The translations under genes were made by a program, and so were the position numbers. Positions 7,098 to 17,036 of a DNA stretch of 64,000 bases are shown here, in pieces. The notes below the pieces were generated by a model. The model did no database searches and had not been told where the DNA came from. It was given only the letters and a program-made list of their open reading frames with translations. This DNA is from Arcobacter venerupis. Its GTDB lineage: Bacteria; Campylobacterota; Campylobacteria; Campylobacterales; Arcobacteraceae. Each line of letters starts with the position of its first letter. The first letter of the stretch is position 1. The stretch lies in assembly GCF_013201665.1 (NCBI RefSeq), contig NZ_CP053840.1:2790001-2854000 (forward strand), in the 5' to 3' direction.

Positions 7098-8273
7098 ATG
7101 AAAATAACAAAATTAAGTTTAGCAACTGCGATTGCGATTGGTAGTATTACATGTGCAAATGCTCAACCATTAGAAGAAGCAATAAAAAATGTTGAAGTAT
7201 CAGGATCTGTAGCTTATAGATATAATGACTATGAAGAAAATAATAGCTCAGTAAAAGGTGATTCATCAACTTCAAATCTTTATAAAGCGGCTATAAATAT
7301 CGGTACTAAAGTAAATGATGATGTTAAATTTAACTCAAGATTTATCGCAGGAAATAAAGCTAATGCTGGTGAAGTTTCATTAAATACTCAAGCTGATAGT
7401 GATTCTAACGTAGATATATTCTTATCAGAAGTTAATTTTTCATATACAGGTGTTCAAAATACTATAATTACTCTTGGTAAACAAGCAGTTGTAACTCCAT
7501 TTACTATTTCTAGAGATTCAATTGGTAATGAATCAACTGGTACAGGTGTAGTTGCGGCGACTCATTATGGAGATTTAGTTTCATTAACTGGTGGATACTT
7601 TAATCAAACTAATTTTGATAATAATGATGGTCATGCATTAGATACAATAGGTATTGATGGTTCAGAAAGTTTTTATTATGTAACTGGAACTTTAGCATAT
7701 GCAGGAGCAACTTTAGATGCATCATATGCTGATTTACAAGATGAATTTGATGCATATTCTATTGGATTAACAGGTAACTATGATATTGCTGATTTAAAGT
7801 TAAATCCTTATGCTAGATATTCATCTTTAGATTTAGATTCTTCAGATGATAAAAATAGCTTGTGGAAAACAGGTATTCAAGCTAACTTAGGTATTTTTGG
7901 TGCTTATTTAGCATATGGACAAACTGATAAAGAAGGTGGAACTGTTGGTCTTGATGATAGTTCTGATGCAGGAATGGATGACCACTGGAGAGTTACATTA
8001 TCAGGTATAAGTGATGCTTCTGCAATTTATGCATCTGTTGATGCACAAGTTACTGAAAAAGTAAATGTTGCATTAAAATATAGTGGTATTGATGTTGGAG
8101 CAAATTCAAATGATTTAGATCAAAATGAAATCTATGTTCAAACTAAATATAAAATGAGTAGTAATTTATCAACATATTTAAGACTTGGTCAATTAGAAAA
8201 AACTAATTACTATGGTACTAATGATGATTTAAAATCAAATATGGGAAGACTACACGTAGAATATTCTTTCTAA
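7098..8273 (+). CDS. Outer membrane porin, MOMP type (copy 2)
   Basis: A 391-residue paralog of the porin at 4935-6176. It has a signal peptide ending ANA, then QPLEEAIKNVEVSGSVAYRY, nearly identical to copy 1, and closes with RLHVEYSF, again an aromatic C-terminus for BAM insertion. Loops differ greatly in length and sequence, so substrate selectivity or surface antigenicity probably differs. It lacks the long GC-richer leader of copy 1. A strong terminator follows. Confidence 0.92.
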   Translation: MKITKLSLATAIAIGSITCANAQPLEEAIKNVEVSGSVAYRYNDYEENNSSVKGDSSTSNLYKAAINIGTKVNDDVKFNSRFIAGNKANAGEVSLNTQADSDSNVDIFLSEVNFSYTGVQNTIITLGKQAVVTPFTISRDSIGNESTGTGVVAATHYGDLVSLTGGYFNQTNFDNNDGHALDTIGIDGSESFYYVTGTLAYAGATLDASYADLQDEFDAYSIGLTGNYDIADLKLNPYARYSSLDLDSSDDKNSLWKTGIQANLGIFGAYLAYGQTDKEGGTVGLDDSSDAGMDDHWRVTLSGISDASAIYASVDAQVTEKVNVALKYSGIDVGANSNDLDQNEIYVQTKYKMSSNLSTYLRLGQLEKTNYYGTNDDLKSNMGRLHVEYSF

Positions 8274-8300
8274 TCTAAAAGTTTATTTTACAAAAAAATT

Positions 8301-8331
8301 AAAAAGCTCAAAGTTTCTTTGAGCTTTTTTT
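8301..8331 (+). terminator. Rho-independent terminator of porin 2
   Basis: AAGCTCAAAG (8304-8313) pairs perfectly with CTTTGAGCTT (8317-8326) around a 3-base loop, and a T-run follows. Confidence 0.93.
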
Positions 8332-8409
8332 ATATCTAACTCAAAAGCTTCCTAACCAACTTTTATACATATTTTATGTATAATGCCTTTTTTTAAAGGA
8401 TTACACTAA

Positions 8410-9504
8410 ATGGATGCATACGAATATTCAGAACTATTAAAACTTTTAAACACTAAACTTAAAAATATCAAAGGTATTTTAAAACCTGATGATTTAAACA
8501 AAAGATTAGATGAAATTAAAGAAGAAGAATCAGCACAAGACTTTTGGAATAATATAGAAAATGCTACAAAAATCGGTATTGAGAAAAATAGAATTTTAGG
8601 AAAATTAAGTAAATATAATAAAGCAAATGATTCTTTAAAAGGAACAAATGAACTTTATGAGATGGCAAGTGATGAAAAAGATGAAGATACTTTTGAAATG
8701 CTTTATGATGAAGCACCTGAACTTGAAAAATTAATTAAATCAACTGAAATTTCGGTAATGCTATCTAATCCTGATGATGCTTCAAATGCAATTGTATCTA
8801 TTCATCCAGGAGCTGGTGGAACTGAATCGCAAGATTGGGCATCAATTTTATATAGAATGTATTTAAGATGGGCTGAAAGAAATGATTTTAAAATAGAACT
8901 ACTTGATTATCAAAATGGTGATGAAGCTGGAATCAAAGATGTTTCTTTTATCATCAAAGGTGAAAATGCTTATGGATATATGAAAGCTGAAAATGGTATT
9001 CATAGACTTGTTAGAATCTCTCCATTTGACTCAAATGCAAAAAGACATACTTCATTTTCATCGGTAATGGTGAGTCCAGAAGTTGATGACAATATTGATA
9101 TTGTAATTGAAGATAAAGATATTAGAATTGATACATACAGAGCAAGTGGAGCTGGTGGGCAACATGTTAATAAAACAGAATCAGCTATTAGAATCACACA
9201 TATTGCTACAAATATTGTAGTTCAATGTCAAAATGACAGATCTCAACACAAAAATAAAGCAAGTGCAATGAAAATGCTAAAATCAAGACTATACGAACTT
9301 GAACTTGAAAAACAACAAGCAACAAAAGATGGTGTTGAAAAAAGTGATAATGGCTGGGGACATCAAATTAGATCTTATGTACTTCAACCATATCAACAAG
9401 TAAAAGATAGTAGAAGTAATATTGGTTATTCAAATGTTGATGCTATTTTAGATGGTGATATTACAAAAATTATTGAAGATGTTTTAATCGCAACTGCAAA
9501 ATAA
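8410..9504 (+). CDS. prfB: Peptide chain release factor 2
   Basis: A 364-residue class I release factor that reads UGA/UAA and triggers peptide release. The tripeptide anticodon SPF is at residues 204-206 and the catalytic GGQ at 249-251 ([16 protein letters not shown]). The reading frame is continuous from [10 protein letters not shown], so the programmed +1 frameshift that autoregulates RF2 in many bacteria is absent. The coiled N-terminal domain 1 is present. A bidirectional terminator starts at its stop codon. Confidence 0.97.
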   Translation: MDAYEYSELLKLLNTKLKNIKGILKPDDLNKRLDEIKEEESAQDFWNNIENATKIGIEKNRILGKLSKYNKANDSLKGTNELYEMASDEKDEDTFEMLYDEAPELEKLIKSTEISVMLSNPDDASNAIVSIHPGAGGTESQDWASILYRMYLRWAERNDFKIELLDYQNGDEAGIKDVSFIIKGENAYGYMKAENGIHRLVRISPFDSNAKRHTSFSSVMVSPEVDDNIDIVIEDKDIRIDTYRASGAGGQHVNKTESAIRITHIATNIVVQCQNDRSQHKNKASAMKMLKSRLYELELEKQQATKDGVEKSDNGWGHQIRSYVLQPYQQVKDSRSNIGYSNVDAILDGDITKIIEDVLIATAK

Positions 9505-9530
9505 ATAGTGATGTTATCACTATTTATTTT
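9501..9530. terminator. Shared terminator between prfB and the efflux operon
   Basis: A perfect 12-bp stem (ATAAATAGTGAT with ATCACTATTTAT, loop GTT) overlaps the stop codon of prfB and ends inside the last codons of the convergent HlyD-like gene. It is flanked by T-rich sequence on the plus side, so it can stop prfB transcription and perhaps the opposite transcript too. Confidence 0.8.
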
Positions 9531-10398
9531 GTATTATTTTGATAGTACAAGTCACACCAGCTCTTAATATAAACCCCTCTGGAACTTCATCAATATGAAT
9601 TCTTACTGGAATTCTCTGAGCTAACCTCACCCAAGTAAAAGATGGATTTACATTTGCTAAAAGTCTTTTTCCAAAATCATTATCCCTATCCGTTATTCCA
9701 TTTGCAATACTTTCCACATGACCTTTTATAATAAAATCTGTTCCAAGAGGCTGAATATTTGCAATATCACCCTCTTTTATAAGAGGGATTTTATGTTCTT
9801 CGAAATATCCATAAATCCAAAAAGAATTATTAATAATTAGAGCTAGACTATTTTCACCTTTATTTATATAATCTCCATTTTTTAAAACTAAATTCGTAAC
9901 CCAACCATCTTCACTAGCTTTTACACTTGAACGCTCTAAATTTAATTTTGCAATATTTAATTCAACTAAAGCTTTATCATAATTTGCTTTTGCAATTTCT
10001 AATTGATAGGTAGCAGTTTCATGTTCTTCTTTTGAAATAACATCATTATTTACTTTAAATCTTCTATCAAACTGTTTTTTCTTCATTTGATATTCAGATT
10101 TTTGGATTTCAAAAAGTGTTGCATATTTTGCAACATCTTCTAAAAATCTTTTTTTATCAATTTGAAAAATCAACTCACCTTTTTTTACAAGTTGATTGTC
10201 TTTTACATAAACTTTTTCAACTAAACCACTAACATCAGGAGAAATCATAATTGTATCTGCACGAATACGTCCATCTCTTGTCCATGGATTATTCATATAG
10301 TTATGCCAAAGTTTTAGTGCTAAAAAAATTGCAATTACAACTATAAAAAACGTAATTACAAATTTAATAAATTTAATTAATTTACTATTTTTATTCAT
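9520..10398 (-). CDS. HlyD-family efflux adaptor (AaeA-like membrane fusion protein)
   Basis: A 292-residue periplasmic adaptor. One N-terminal membrane helix (FVITFFIVVIAIFLALKLW) is followed by the typical NNPWTRDGRIRAD sequence, a lipoyl half-motif (VSGLVEKVYVKDNQLVKKG), a short coiled-coil hairpin, the second lipoyl half (VKASEDGWVTNLVLKNGDYI) and beta-barrel domains. It belongs to the AaeA/EmrA group that bridges an inner-membrane FUSC pump to an outer-membrane channel. It is last in a five-gene operon, 12 bases after the DUF1656 gene. Substrate is probably an aromatic acid or similar toxic compound, by family inference only. Confidence 0.9.
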   Translation of the reverse strand: MNKNSKLIKFIKFVITFFIVVIAIFLALKLWHNYMNNPWTRDGRIRADTIMISPDVSGLVEKVYVKDNQLVKKGELIFQIDKKRFLEDVAKYATLFEIQKSEYQMKKKQFDRRFKVNNDVISKEEHETATYQLEIAKANYDKALVELNIAKLNLERSSVKASEDGWVTNLVLKNGDYINKGENSLALIINNSFWIYGYFEEHKIPLIKEGDIANIQPLGTDFIIKGHVESIANGITDRDNDFGKRLLANVNPSFTWVRLAQRIPVRIHIDEVPEGFILRAGVTCTIKIIQNK

Positions 10399-10410
10399 TA
10401 TTATATTTCC

Positions 10411-10611
10411 TTATTTATAAATCAAAAGTGATGTAGCAGCAAAAAGTGCTACAAAAAGTGCTGTTCTAAACAATCCTGGATGCCAAACATAATTATAAAC
10501 TCCAAGATCAGCTAAAATTCTATTTATCAAAATTTGAACAATACCTACTATTATAAAAATTACTACCATTGTTGGTATTTCATTTCCTAACAATGTAACA
10601 ACTAAATTCAT
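10411..10611 (-). CDS. DUF1656 (AaeX-like) small membrane protein
   Basis: A 66-residue two-helix membrane protein with the family end WHPGLFRTALFVALFA. DUF1656 proteins are encoded beside AaeA/AaeB-type pumps, and this one lies between the two partners, 5 bases after the FUSC gene. Its exact role in the pump is not established. Normal family length. Confidence 0.88.
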   Translation of the reverse strand: MNLVVTLLGNEIPTMVVIFIIVGIVQILINRILADLGVYNYVWHPGLFRTALFVALFAATSLLIYK

Positions 10612-10616
10612 CTTAT

Positions 10617-12731
10617 TTATCCTTTTGAGGGTAGTGATATTTTATTTAACATAAGAGTATAAATCAAAGAAATCTCAACTAAAATATTTTGCATAATTTT
10701 TTGTTCAATAGCTGATTTATATACTCTATTTTTTTCTAATTCTATAAACTCTTCTCTAATCTTAAAAAAGATTTTTTCTTTTTTCTTTTCATCTTTTAAA
10801 GAAAAATAATCTTTAATTGAATTTAAAATTTCATAAACAAATTTTGGTTGATTGTCTTTTTTAAACTCTTTTAATAAATTTTTTATATCTATGATTGCCC
10901 TAGCTATTTCAATACTTGAAAGTAACCATTGAAAGATTAAAATATTTGATTGAGGATTTAATCTTCCTTGAGTTGAAAAATGTTGAATCAAATCTAAACC
11001 ACGACTTTCTAAAACTACTCTTCTTAAATCCTTCTTCTCATTGATTAATTTTATTATTCTATTTACTAAAAGATTTGATACTCTTCTTTTTGTCCAAGAT
11101 TCAGACCAAGAATTTACAAGTTCATAAGCAACACCAGCAACTATAATTCCTATCAAAGAAGCAATACTTGTTTCAAAATAAGTAATATAATCCATACTAT
11201 AATATAAATTCATCGAACAAACAGTAATAATAATAAAAATAAATCCAAATGCAAATAATCCTCTTTGAGGTGAAGTTCCAAGCCATGCAGCTATTGCAAA
11301 AACAGGTGCCATTACAAAACAAAAAGTTGGTATATCACTAACATAAGTTGGTATTAAATAAAAATTATAAATTCCCGCTACAAAAAAAGATAAAATTGAA
11401 CCTTTTAAAAAACTTTTACTTGCATCTATTGGATTTGGATTAGAACTAAACATAAGAGTGGTTGCAACAGCTGAGATAATCGCAAAAGGAGCATAACCCC
11501 AAGCTGTAATTATCCAAAATATTGTCATAACTATTAAAACAACTACTGCTCTAAATGAGGCTAAAAGTACAAGTAAATTATCAGTATAAGTTGAAAATTT
11601 TAATGATTGAGTAACTACTTCAGCTTCTTCATTTCTTAACTTACTATTCAAAAATGATATATATGTTTTTGTATATTGTGAAAATTCATCAAAAAATCGT
11701 ACTACTAAAAAGGATGATGAATTAAAATCATTTTGTAAATCAAAATCTAAATCTTTGAATTTTTCTTTTTTTAAAACTATTCTCTCTTTTATTTTTATTT
11801 TTGTTGTTTCAAGTTCACTTACTATATTTTCAACATTATGTTCAAATAAACTATCAGAATATTTTTCCAAAAAAGTTTTTATTGGTTCATAAATCTCTTG
11901 CAATGATAAAATTACATTTTTCTCTATTTTTTCATTATTGGAAATACTATTTATGATATTTTTTAAAGAGTGAAAAGTAACGGATAAATGCATAAATTCA
12001 GAATTTAATCTTTGATAATACATCTTATCTTTTTTATTTATATTACTTTCAAATATACTATTTACTCTAAGAGCATCTGAACCTAAAATATTTTTTGAAA
12101 AATTTGAAGTACTATTTTCTTTACTAAAAATATTATTTGTATCTAAAATCGATAAAAAAATATTTTTATATCTTTGTTTTTCACTTGCAAATAGTGTATC
12201 TGATAATTTTTTTGGAAACACAACTTCACTTATTACACTAGCACTTAATAAACCAACTACAACTTCTGAAAATCTTTCAATTGCAAAGCCGTAAACACTT
12301 AAAGGGTTATGAATATTTGGTAAAACAATTAAGGCAACAGTATAACCAGAGAGAACAAATCCATAAGAGATAAAGTTTCTATATTTAAATCCTGCTGCTG
12401 CACAAATTGCTATCCAAATAGTAAAAAACCCCATAAACCAAACTCTATCTTGAGAAAAGGCAGAAGTTAAAACTAAAGAGATAATAAATCCTATAGTTGT
12501 ACCTAAAAATCTATAAAAACTTTTTGAAAAAACCATTCCACTATACATTTGCATTACTATAAAAACAGTAAATACAGAAGTTTGTGGACTTGAAAGATTT
12601 AGAAACATAGATACACTCATTGCAATCAATGCAGAAATAGTCAATTTAACAACATAAACAATAATTGTTAAATCACTATTTATCCACTCTTGCAAAGCAA
12701 GTTTTAAAATGCCAAATTTAACCTTTGACAT
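10617..12731 (-). CDS. FUSC-family inner membrane transporter (AaeB/fusaric acid resistance type)
   Basis: A 704-residue protein with two membrane blocks: about residues 25-170 and 390-540, each of several helices, separated and followed by large cytoplasmic, helix-rich domains. This duplicated layout is characteristic of AaeB/FusC pumps. The second block contains WGYAPFAIISAVATTLMFSS and WLGTSPQRGLFAFGF, typical of the family. It would export small hydrophobic or aromatic acids together with the adaptor and the outer-membrane lipoprotein of the same operon. Its start overlaps the preceding gene by 14 bases. Confidence 0.9.
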   Translation of the reverse strand: MSKVKFGILKLALQEWINSDLTIIVYVVKLTISALIAMSVSMFLNLSSPQTSVFTVFIVMQMYSGMVFSKSFYRFLGTTIGFIISLVLTSAFSQDRVWFMGFFTIWIAICAAAGFKYRNFISYGFVLSGYTVALIVLPNIHNPLSVYGFAIERFSEVVVGLLSASVISEVVFPKKLSDTLFASEKQRYKNIFLSILDTNNIFSKENSTSNFSKNILGSDALRVNSIFESNINKKDKMYYQRLNSEFMHLSVTFHSLKNIINSISNNEKIEKNVILSLQEIYEPIKTFLEKYSDSLFEHNVENIVSELETTKIKIKERIVLKKEKFKDLDFDLQNDFNSSSFLVVRFFDEFSQYTKTYISFLNSKLRNEEAEVVTQSLKFSTYTDNLLVLLASFRAVVVLIVMTIFWIITAWGYAPFAIISAVATTLMFSSNPNPIDASKSFLKGSILSFFVAGIYNFYLIPTYVSDIPTFCFVMAPVFAIAAWLGTSPQRGLFAFGFIFIIITVCSMNLYYSMDYITYFETSIASLIGIIVAGVAYELVNSWSESWTKRRVSNLLVNRIIKLINEKKDLRRVVLESRGLDLIQHFSTQGRLNPQSNILIFQWLLSSIEIARAIIDIKNLLKEFKKDNQPKFVYEILNSIKDYFSLKDEKKKEKIFFKIREEFIELEKNRVYKSAIEQKIMQNILVEISLIYTLMLNKISLPSKG

Positions 12732-14151
12732 TTTTTAAATTCTCTTCTTTAAAACCACCACCAATTGATTTTATTAATTCTAACTCTAGTTTTGAATGAC
12801 TCTCTAATAATTCCATTTCTACAATATGAATCATTAAACTATTAATTTTTGAATCAAAATAAAAAATTTTGTCATTTAATCCTATCTGAAATCTTTTATT
12901 TGCAATTTTTTCATTTAATTCAACAGATTTTTGCTCTTCATTATGCATTCTTATCTGCAAATTTTTATATTCTATTTTATTTAATACACCTATAACTTCA
13001 TTTACTGCTTTATTAACAATATCATTATACTCATAGATTGAACTATTATATTCAACTACTTTTTCATCTAAATTAGCTGCTCTTTTCCCCCAGTCAAAAA
13101 TTGGTAAATCAACTGCAAATCCAACAGATGGTACACTTGAAGCTTTTGATAAAAAATCATTTGATAAGAAAGAAGTAAATCCTAATACTCCTGACAAATT
13201 AATATTTGGATAAAACTTTGTAGCTGCTACATTAATATTTTCATCATTACTTAAAACTATATATTTCTGAATTATAACATCAGCTCTATTTGATAATAAA
13301 TTTAAATTAATATCTTTAGGAATTGATAGATTAGTTGAACTATTTACATTTGGTTTTTTCAAGTTTTGGGCAAATGATGGTAAAAATCCACCCAAAATAC
13401 AAATACTTGCTTTTTGGCCTTTGATTATCTCTTCAATAGAATATATATTATATTTTATTTGAGAAATTTGAGCTTTTTTGTTATTTAATGAAACTTCATC
13501 AGCTAATCCGATATCGTATTTTTCTTTTAACAATTTTGATTCATTATCTAATATTTTTGCAATCTCTTCTAAAATCTCTACTTTTTTTTCATTAAAATTC
13601 CATGATAAATAAAGTTGCGTTATAGCTAAAGATAAATCTAATTTACTTTGTTCAATAAATGCCAATTGGGCATAAGCTCTATTCTTTACAGATTTAATTT
13701 TTGATTTCCGTTCATCCCAAAAATCAAATTTATAATCAAGTGTTGTTCCTACATGATAAGTTGTGAATTCGCCACCACCAAGAGGAGCTGGAAATATATG
13801 GTTTTCACTAAATCTCTGTCTTGTTACATCTGATTCAAAAGAGATATTAGGTAAATTCTCTGATTCAACTGATTTAATTATTGCATTTGCTTTTTCATAT
13901 CTTTGTTTTATACTTTTTAATGAATTTGATTCTTCTAAAGCTTTTGTTATAATTAAATTTAGTTGTAAGTCTTGAAAAGATTCCCACCATTTAATAGTTA
14001 ATTCATCTTTACTCTTATATTCTTTGATTATTTTTAATTCATCCGATATCTTTGACTCATCATTTTTTTCTATTTTATTAATTTTAGGAACACAAGCTAT
14101 TAAAATAAAACTGCAAAAAATGATATAAATAAAACTCTTTATCTGCATCAT
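12718..14151 (-). CDS. Outer membrane efflux lipoprotein (NodT/TolC family)
   Basis: A 477-residue outer-membrane factor with a lipoprotein signal (FILIACVPK, lipidated Cys around residue 20). Two related long-helix repeats follow, each with the OEP pattern; the second holds RADVIIQKYIVLSNDENINVAA and FYPNINLSGVLGF, typical of NodT-like channels. It would form the trimeric exit duct for the FUSC pump. The ATG overlaps the MarR stop codon by 4 bases. Confidence 0.92.
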   Translation of the reverse strand: MMQIKSFIYIIFCSFILIACVPKINKIEKNDESKISDELKIIKEYKSKDELTIKWWESFQDLQLNLIITKALEESNSLKSIKQRYEKANAIIKSVESENLPNISFESDVTRQRFSENHIFPAPLGGGEFTTYHVGTTLDYKFDFWDERKSKIKSVKNRAYAQLAFIEQSKLDLSLAITQLYLSWNFNEKKVEILEEIAKILDNESKLLKEKYDIGLADEVSLNNKKAQISQIKYNIYSIEEIIKGQKASICILGGFLPSFAQNLKKPNVNSSTNLSIPKDINLNLLSNRADVIIQKYIVLSNDENINVAATKFYPNINLSGVLGFTSFLSNDFLSKASSVPSVGFAVDLPIFDWGKRAANLDEKVVEYNSSIYEYNDIVNKAVNEVIGVLNKIEYKNLQIRMHNEEQKSVELNEKIANKRFQIGLNDKIFYFDSKINSLMIHIVEMELLESHSKLELELIKSIGGGFKEENLKNVKG

Positions 14152-14582
14152 TTATCTTTGTTTAAATTGTAATAAATTTTATCTAAAATATATAAAAACT
14201 CTTTTTTCTGAGTCTCAGAAATTCCATCTAAAATTCTTTTTTCTAGCTCTTTTGCAATTATTATTAATTTATTTTCTAGTTCAATACCCTCTTTTGTTAT
14301 TGCTATTAAATATGCTCTACGGTCATTTTCTTTTGCTTGTCTAATTATTAATTTTTTTGATTCAAGTTTATCAAGAATAAGTGTTAAAGCAGATTGTTTG
14401 TGATTTGTCTCAATTGCTAAATCTTTTTGAGTCATTTTATCTTTTTCACATAATTTTAATAATACAACAAATTGAGTTGTTGTTATTTCATATGGTAAAA
14501 GTGCAATTTCCATCTCACTTTTTATACTATTTCTAACTTTTGCAACTTTTATTCCAAGATACTCTTCTAATGTATAATTCAT
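14148..14582 (-). CDS. MarR-family transcriptional regulator
   Basis: A winged-helix regulator of 144 residues when started at ATG 14582, which has AAGG 7 bases upstream. An in-frame ATG at 14600 would add six residues but lacks a ribosome binding site. The DNA-binding helix is LAIETNHKQSALTLILDKLE, with the wing KENDRRAYLIAITKEG. It heads the efflux operon and most likely represses it until a substrate binds, by analogy with other MarR-pump pairs. A perfect 12-bp palindrome lies about 55 bases upstream. Confidence 0.92.
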   Translation of the reverse strand: MNYTLEEYLGIKVAKVRNSIKSEMEIALLPYEITTTQFVVLLKLCEKDKMTQKDLAIETNHKQSALTLILDKLESKKLIIRQAKENDRRAYLIAITKEGIELENKLIIIAKELEKRILDGISETQKKEFLYILDKIYYNLNKDK

Positions 14583-14636
14583 TTGAAAACCTTTTTTCAT
14601 TTTTTTGAATGTATCATATCATTAATTAATATATTA

Positions 14637-14648
14637 TTAACATGTTAA
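14637..14648. promoter_or_regulatory. Candidate MarR operator palindrome
   Basis: TTAACATGTTAA is a perfect palindrome in the 66-base gap upstream of marR; a second palindrome, ATTAATTAAT, lies at 14621-14630. Position fits autoregulation of the efflux operon. AT-rich DNA makes short palindromes common, so the assignment is tentative. Confidence 0.4.
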
Positions 14649-14666
14649 GTATATTTAGAAAAAAAA

Positions 14667-17036
14667 TTATTCTCTATCGCATATTATTGAATATGCACAA
14701 TAAGTACAATTAGATTTATCATTGCATTTTGAAAATGAAATTTCATTTTTTGAACTTTCTTTTAATTCGTTAAACTTTTCACATAATAACTCAAGTTTTT
14801 TATCCAATGCAATTTCACAAATAAGTGAAGTATTATTTAAATCATAATAATAAGCTTCAATTCTTTGTGTTTTATAAAGTTCACTCATTGCAAGATAATA
14901 AAATTCTAATTGAAAATCATCTGTTTTTTCATAATTTTTCAAAGTATCAACACTCAATGAACTAGAAGTTTTATAATCTATAACTTCATAAGTATCGCCA
15001 TTCATATCAATTCTATCAATAACACCTCTGATTTTTATTCCCTCAAATTCACATTCAAAAGTTTTTTCTAAAGCAATTATTTTTCTATTTTTTAATCTAT
15101 CTTTTTCATATAAATAAAAATCATAAAGTTTCTTTTTCCATATTTCTAAATCTAAAATCAAAAATGGATTTGTACTTTTATACTTATTAAATAAATCTTC
15201 AATTTTTTCAAAAGAGAGTTCATTTGAATTTTCATTAGCAGTATAATAATCTTCTAAAATTGAGTGAATAATTTCACCTAATTCATAAGCTTTAGGTTTT
15301 AAAGAAACAGTGTGTTCTCTTATTTTTAAAATATTTTGTAAATAAAATTTTCTTTTACACTGTAAATAAGTTCGTAATGATGTTGCAGACCAAGTAATTT
15401 TTGATAAATCAATCTTAGCTATTATTTCCTCTTCAAAATGATTGATTTTATGATTATTATAAAGAATATGTTTATACATATTATCATTGGTATCCGTTTT
15501 AATATGAGTATTAAATAGTTCATTTGCAAATCTTGATATTTGATTTGTATCTGAATTAACATATGATATAAATACATTTTTTGATGAGCCAATCAATCTT
15601 TTATAATAATATTTTTGTAAAGATTCTCTATCTGTTTGTGTTGGAAGCTGAGAGAGTTGTTTTAATTTTGTTGATAAAAACTTATCTTTAACAGAAATTT
15701 TTGGAATAAAAGATTCATTAAAATCACAAATTATAACTGTTTCAAAAGATACTGCTCTTGTTTCAAGAAGTCCTAAAACTGTTACTTTCCCTGAGTTTAC
15801 ATCATCTAAAGTAATTGAATTAAGTCTTTGTAAAAATATTTTATAAACATCTTTTAATAAAATATTATGATTAGTTGAAAATAATATAATATTTAGCTTA
15901 TAGAGTAATTCATCATATTTTTCAAGTAAATCACCATTTTTTTCAAAAGATTTTATAAACTCAGAAATAACTAGAAAATTCTCTTTAGTGGCTTTTTTAT
16001 TCCAAATAGTTCTAATATTTTTGTCAATGAATAACTTATCAATTCTAAAAAACTTCAAAAATTCAAGATGTTTTATTTCATCTTCATTTAAATATGAAAA
16101 TATTGAATATGCAATTTGATATAAGTTTGCATTTTTAATACTTTTACCCATTGCGTAATTAAAATATCCTTCATTATCAAATAGTTGCAAGCTAACGGCA
16201 AAATTCTCATCTGGCAATACTAAAGCAATATTTGAAGGATTTACTCCATTTTGTACTGATTTTGTAATAATACTTTTAATATATGCAATTTGATTAAGTC
16301 TTGAAGAAAAACCTTTTAATTCTACAAATGCTAAATTATTTATAATCTTTTCTTCTTCTAAAATAAGTTTATTTGTTAAATCAATTTTATATTTATAATC
16401 TAGTTTTATATCAAAATTTAAACTATTAAAAACTTCAAGAGATTTTTGATTATATGTATTTGAATAAAAATTTATGTTTAAATTAACTACTTTTGATATT
16501 TTTTCAACTATGTCAAACTCAACTTTTGTGAAATATCCTTCGAAATGTAACTCTGCATTTTCAAATTTCTTTAAAAAACTTTCATTAATTCTATAGTGTT
16601 TTTCCATATTTATTCTATCAACATAAGAATTTTTTTCTAATATCTCTATGTAATTCTTTTTTATCATTTGAAGAATTTGTAAATGTTCAAAATAAAAATC
16701 GTAGGTATCAACATTTTGAATATCACTTATCTCTATTTTTTCACTTGCTAATTCTAAAAAGAATCTATATATGTAATCACTTTGTTTTAAAAATTTTGTA
16801 AAATTATTTGAAATTCCTAATTTCTCAATATTTATATCTTTAATAGCTTCATTTAAAAAAAGAACTCTTTGCTCTTCTTCGCAATATTTCATATTATCAA
16901 AAACTATTGATTTTTTAAAAAATTCATCTATTGTAAGTATAAAAGGTAAAAGAGTATTTGTACTTTTTTGTGTAGTAATAAAACTTCTAATCGCCCTTGA
17001 TGTAGGGAAGATTAGAAGTTTTTTTTTAAATTGCAT
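14667..17036 (-). CDS. addB: AddB-like nuclease/inactivated helicase of recombination repair
   Basis: A 789-residue protein of the AddB type. The N-terminal two thirds resemble a degenerate UvrD-like helicase fold without a clear Walker A motif. The C-terminal part is a PD-(D/E)XK nuclease of the RecB family: GVIDRIDMNGDTYEVIDYKT supplies the catalytic Asp and DYK. Cysteines in YLQCKRKFY and then C777, C780 and C786 follow the C-x2-C-x5-C spacing of the AddB iron-sulfur cluster. With AddA (not in the window) it would process double-strand breaks. It overlaps the FixH-like gene by 11 bases; the same cco-to-nuclease order is known from Campylobacter. Confidence 0.87.
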   Translation of the reverse strand: MQFKKKLLIFPTSRAIRSFITTQKSTNTLLPFILTIDEFFKKSIVFDNMKYCEEEQRVLFLNEAIKDINIEKLGISNNFTKFLKQSDYIYRFFLELASEKIEISDIQNVDTYDFYFEHLQILQMIKKNYIEILEKNSYVDRINMEKHYRINESFLKKFENAELHFEGYFTKVEFDIVEKISKVVNLNINFYSNTYNQKSLEVFNSLNFDIKLDYKYKIDLTNKLILEEEKIINNLAFVELKGFSSRLNQIAYIKSIITKSVQNGVNPSNIALVLPDENFAVSLQLFDNEGYFNYAMGKSIKNANLYQIAYSIFSYLNEDEIKHLEFLKFFRIDKLFIDKNIRTIWNKKATKENFLVISEFIKSFEKNGDLLEKYDELLYKLNIILFSTNHNILLKDVYKIFLQRLNSITLDDVNSGKVTVLGLLETRAVSFETVIICDFNESFIPKISVKDKFLSTKLKQLSQLPTQTDRESLQKYYYKRLIGSSKNVFISYVNSDTNQISRFANELFNTHIKTDTNDNMYKHILYNNHKINHFEEEIIAKIDLSKITWSATSLRTYLQCKRKFYLQNILKIREHTVSLKPKAYELGEIIHSILEDYYTANENSNELSFEKIEDLFNKYKSTNPFLILDLEIWKKKLYDFYLYEKDRLKNRKIIALEKTFECEFEGIKIRGVIDRIDMNGDTYEVIDYKTSSSLSVDTLKNYEKTDDFQLEFYYLAMSELYKTQRIEAYYYDLNNTSLICEIALDKKLELLCEKFNELKESSKNEISFSKCNDKSNCTYCAYSIICDRE

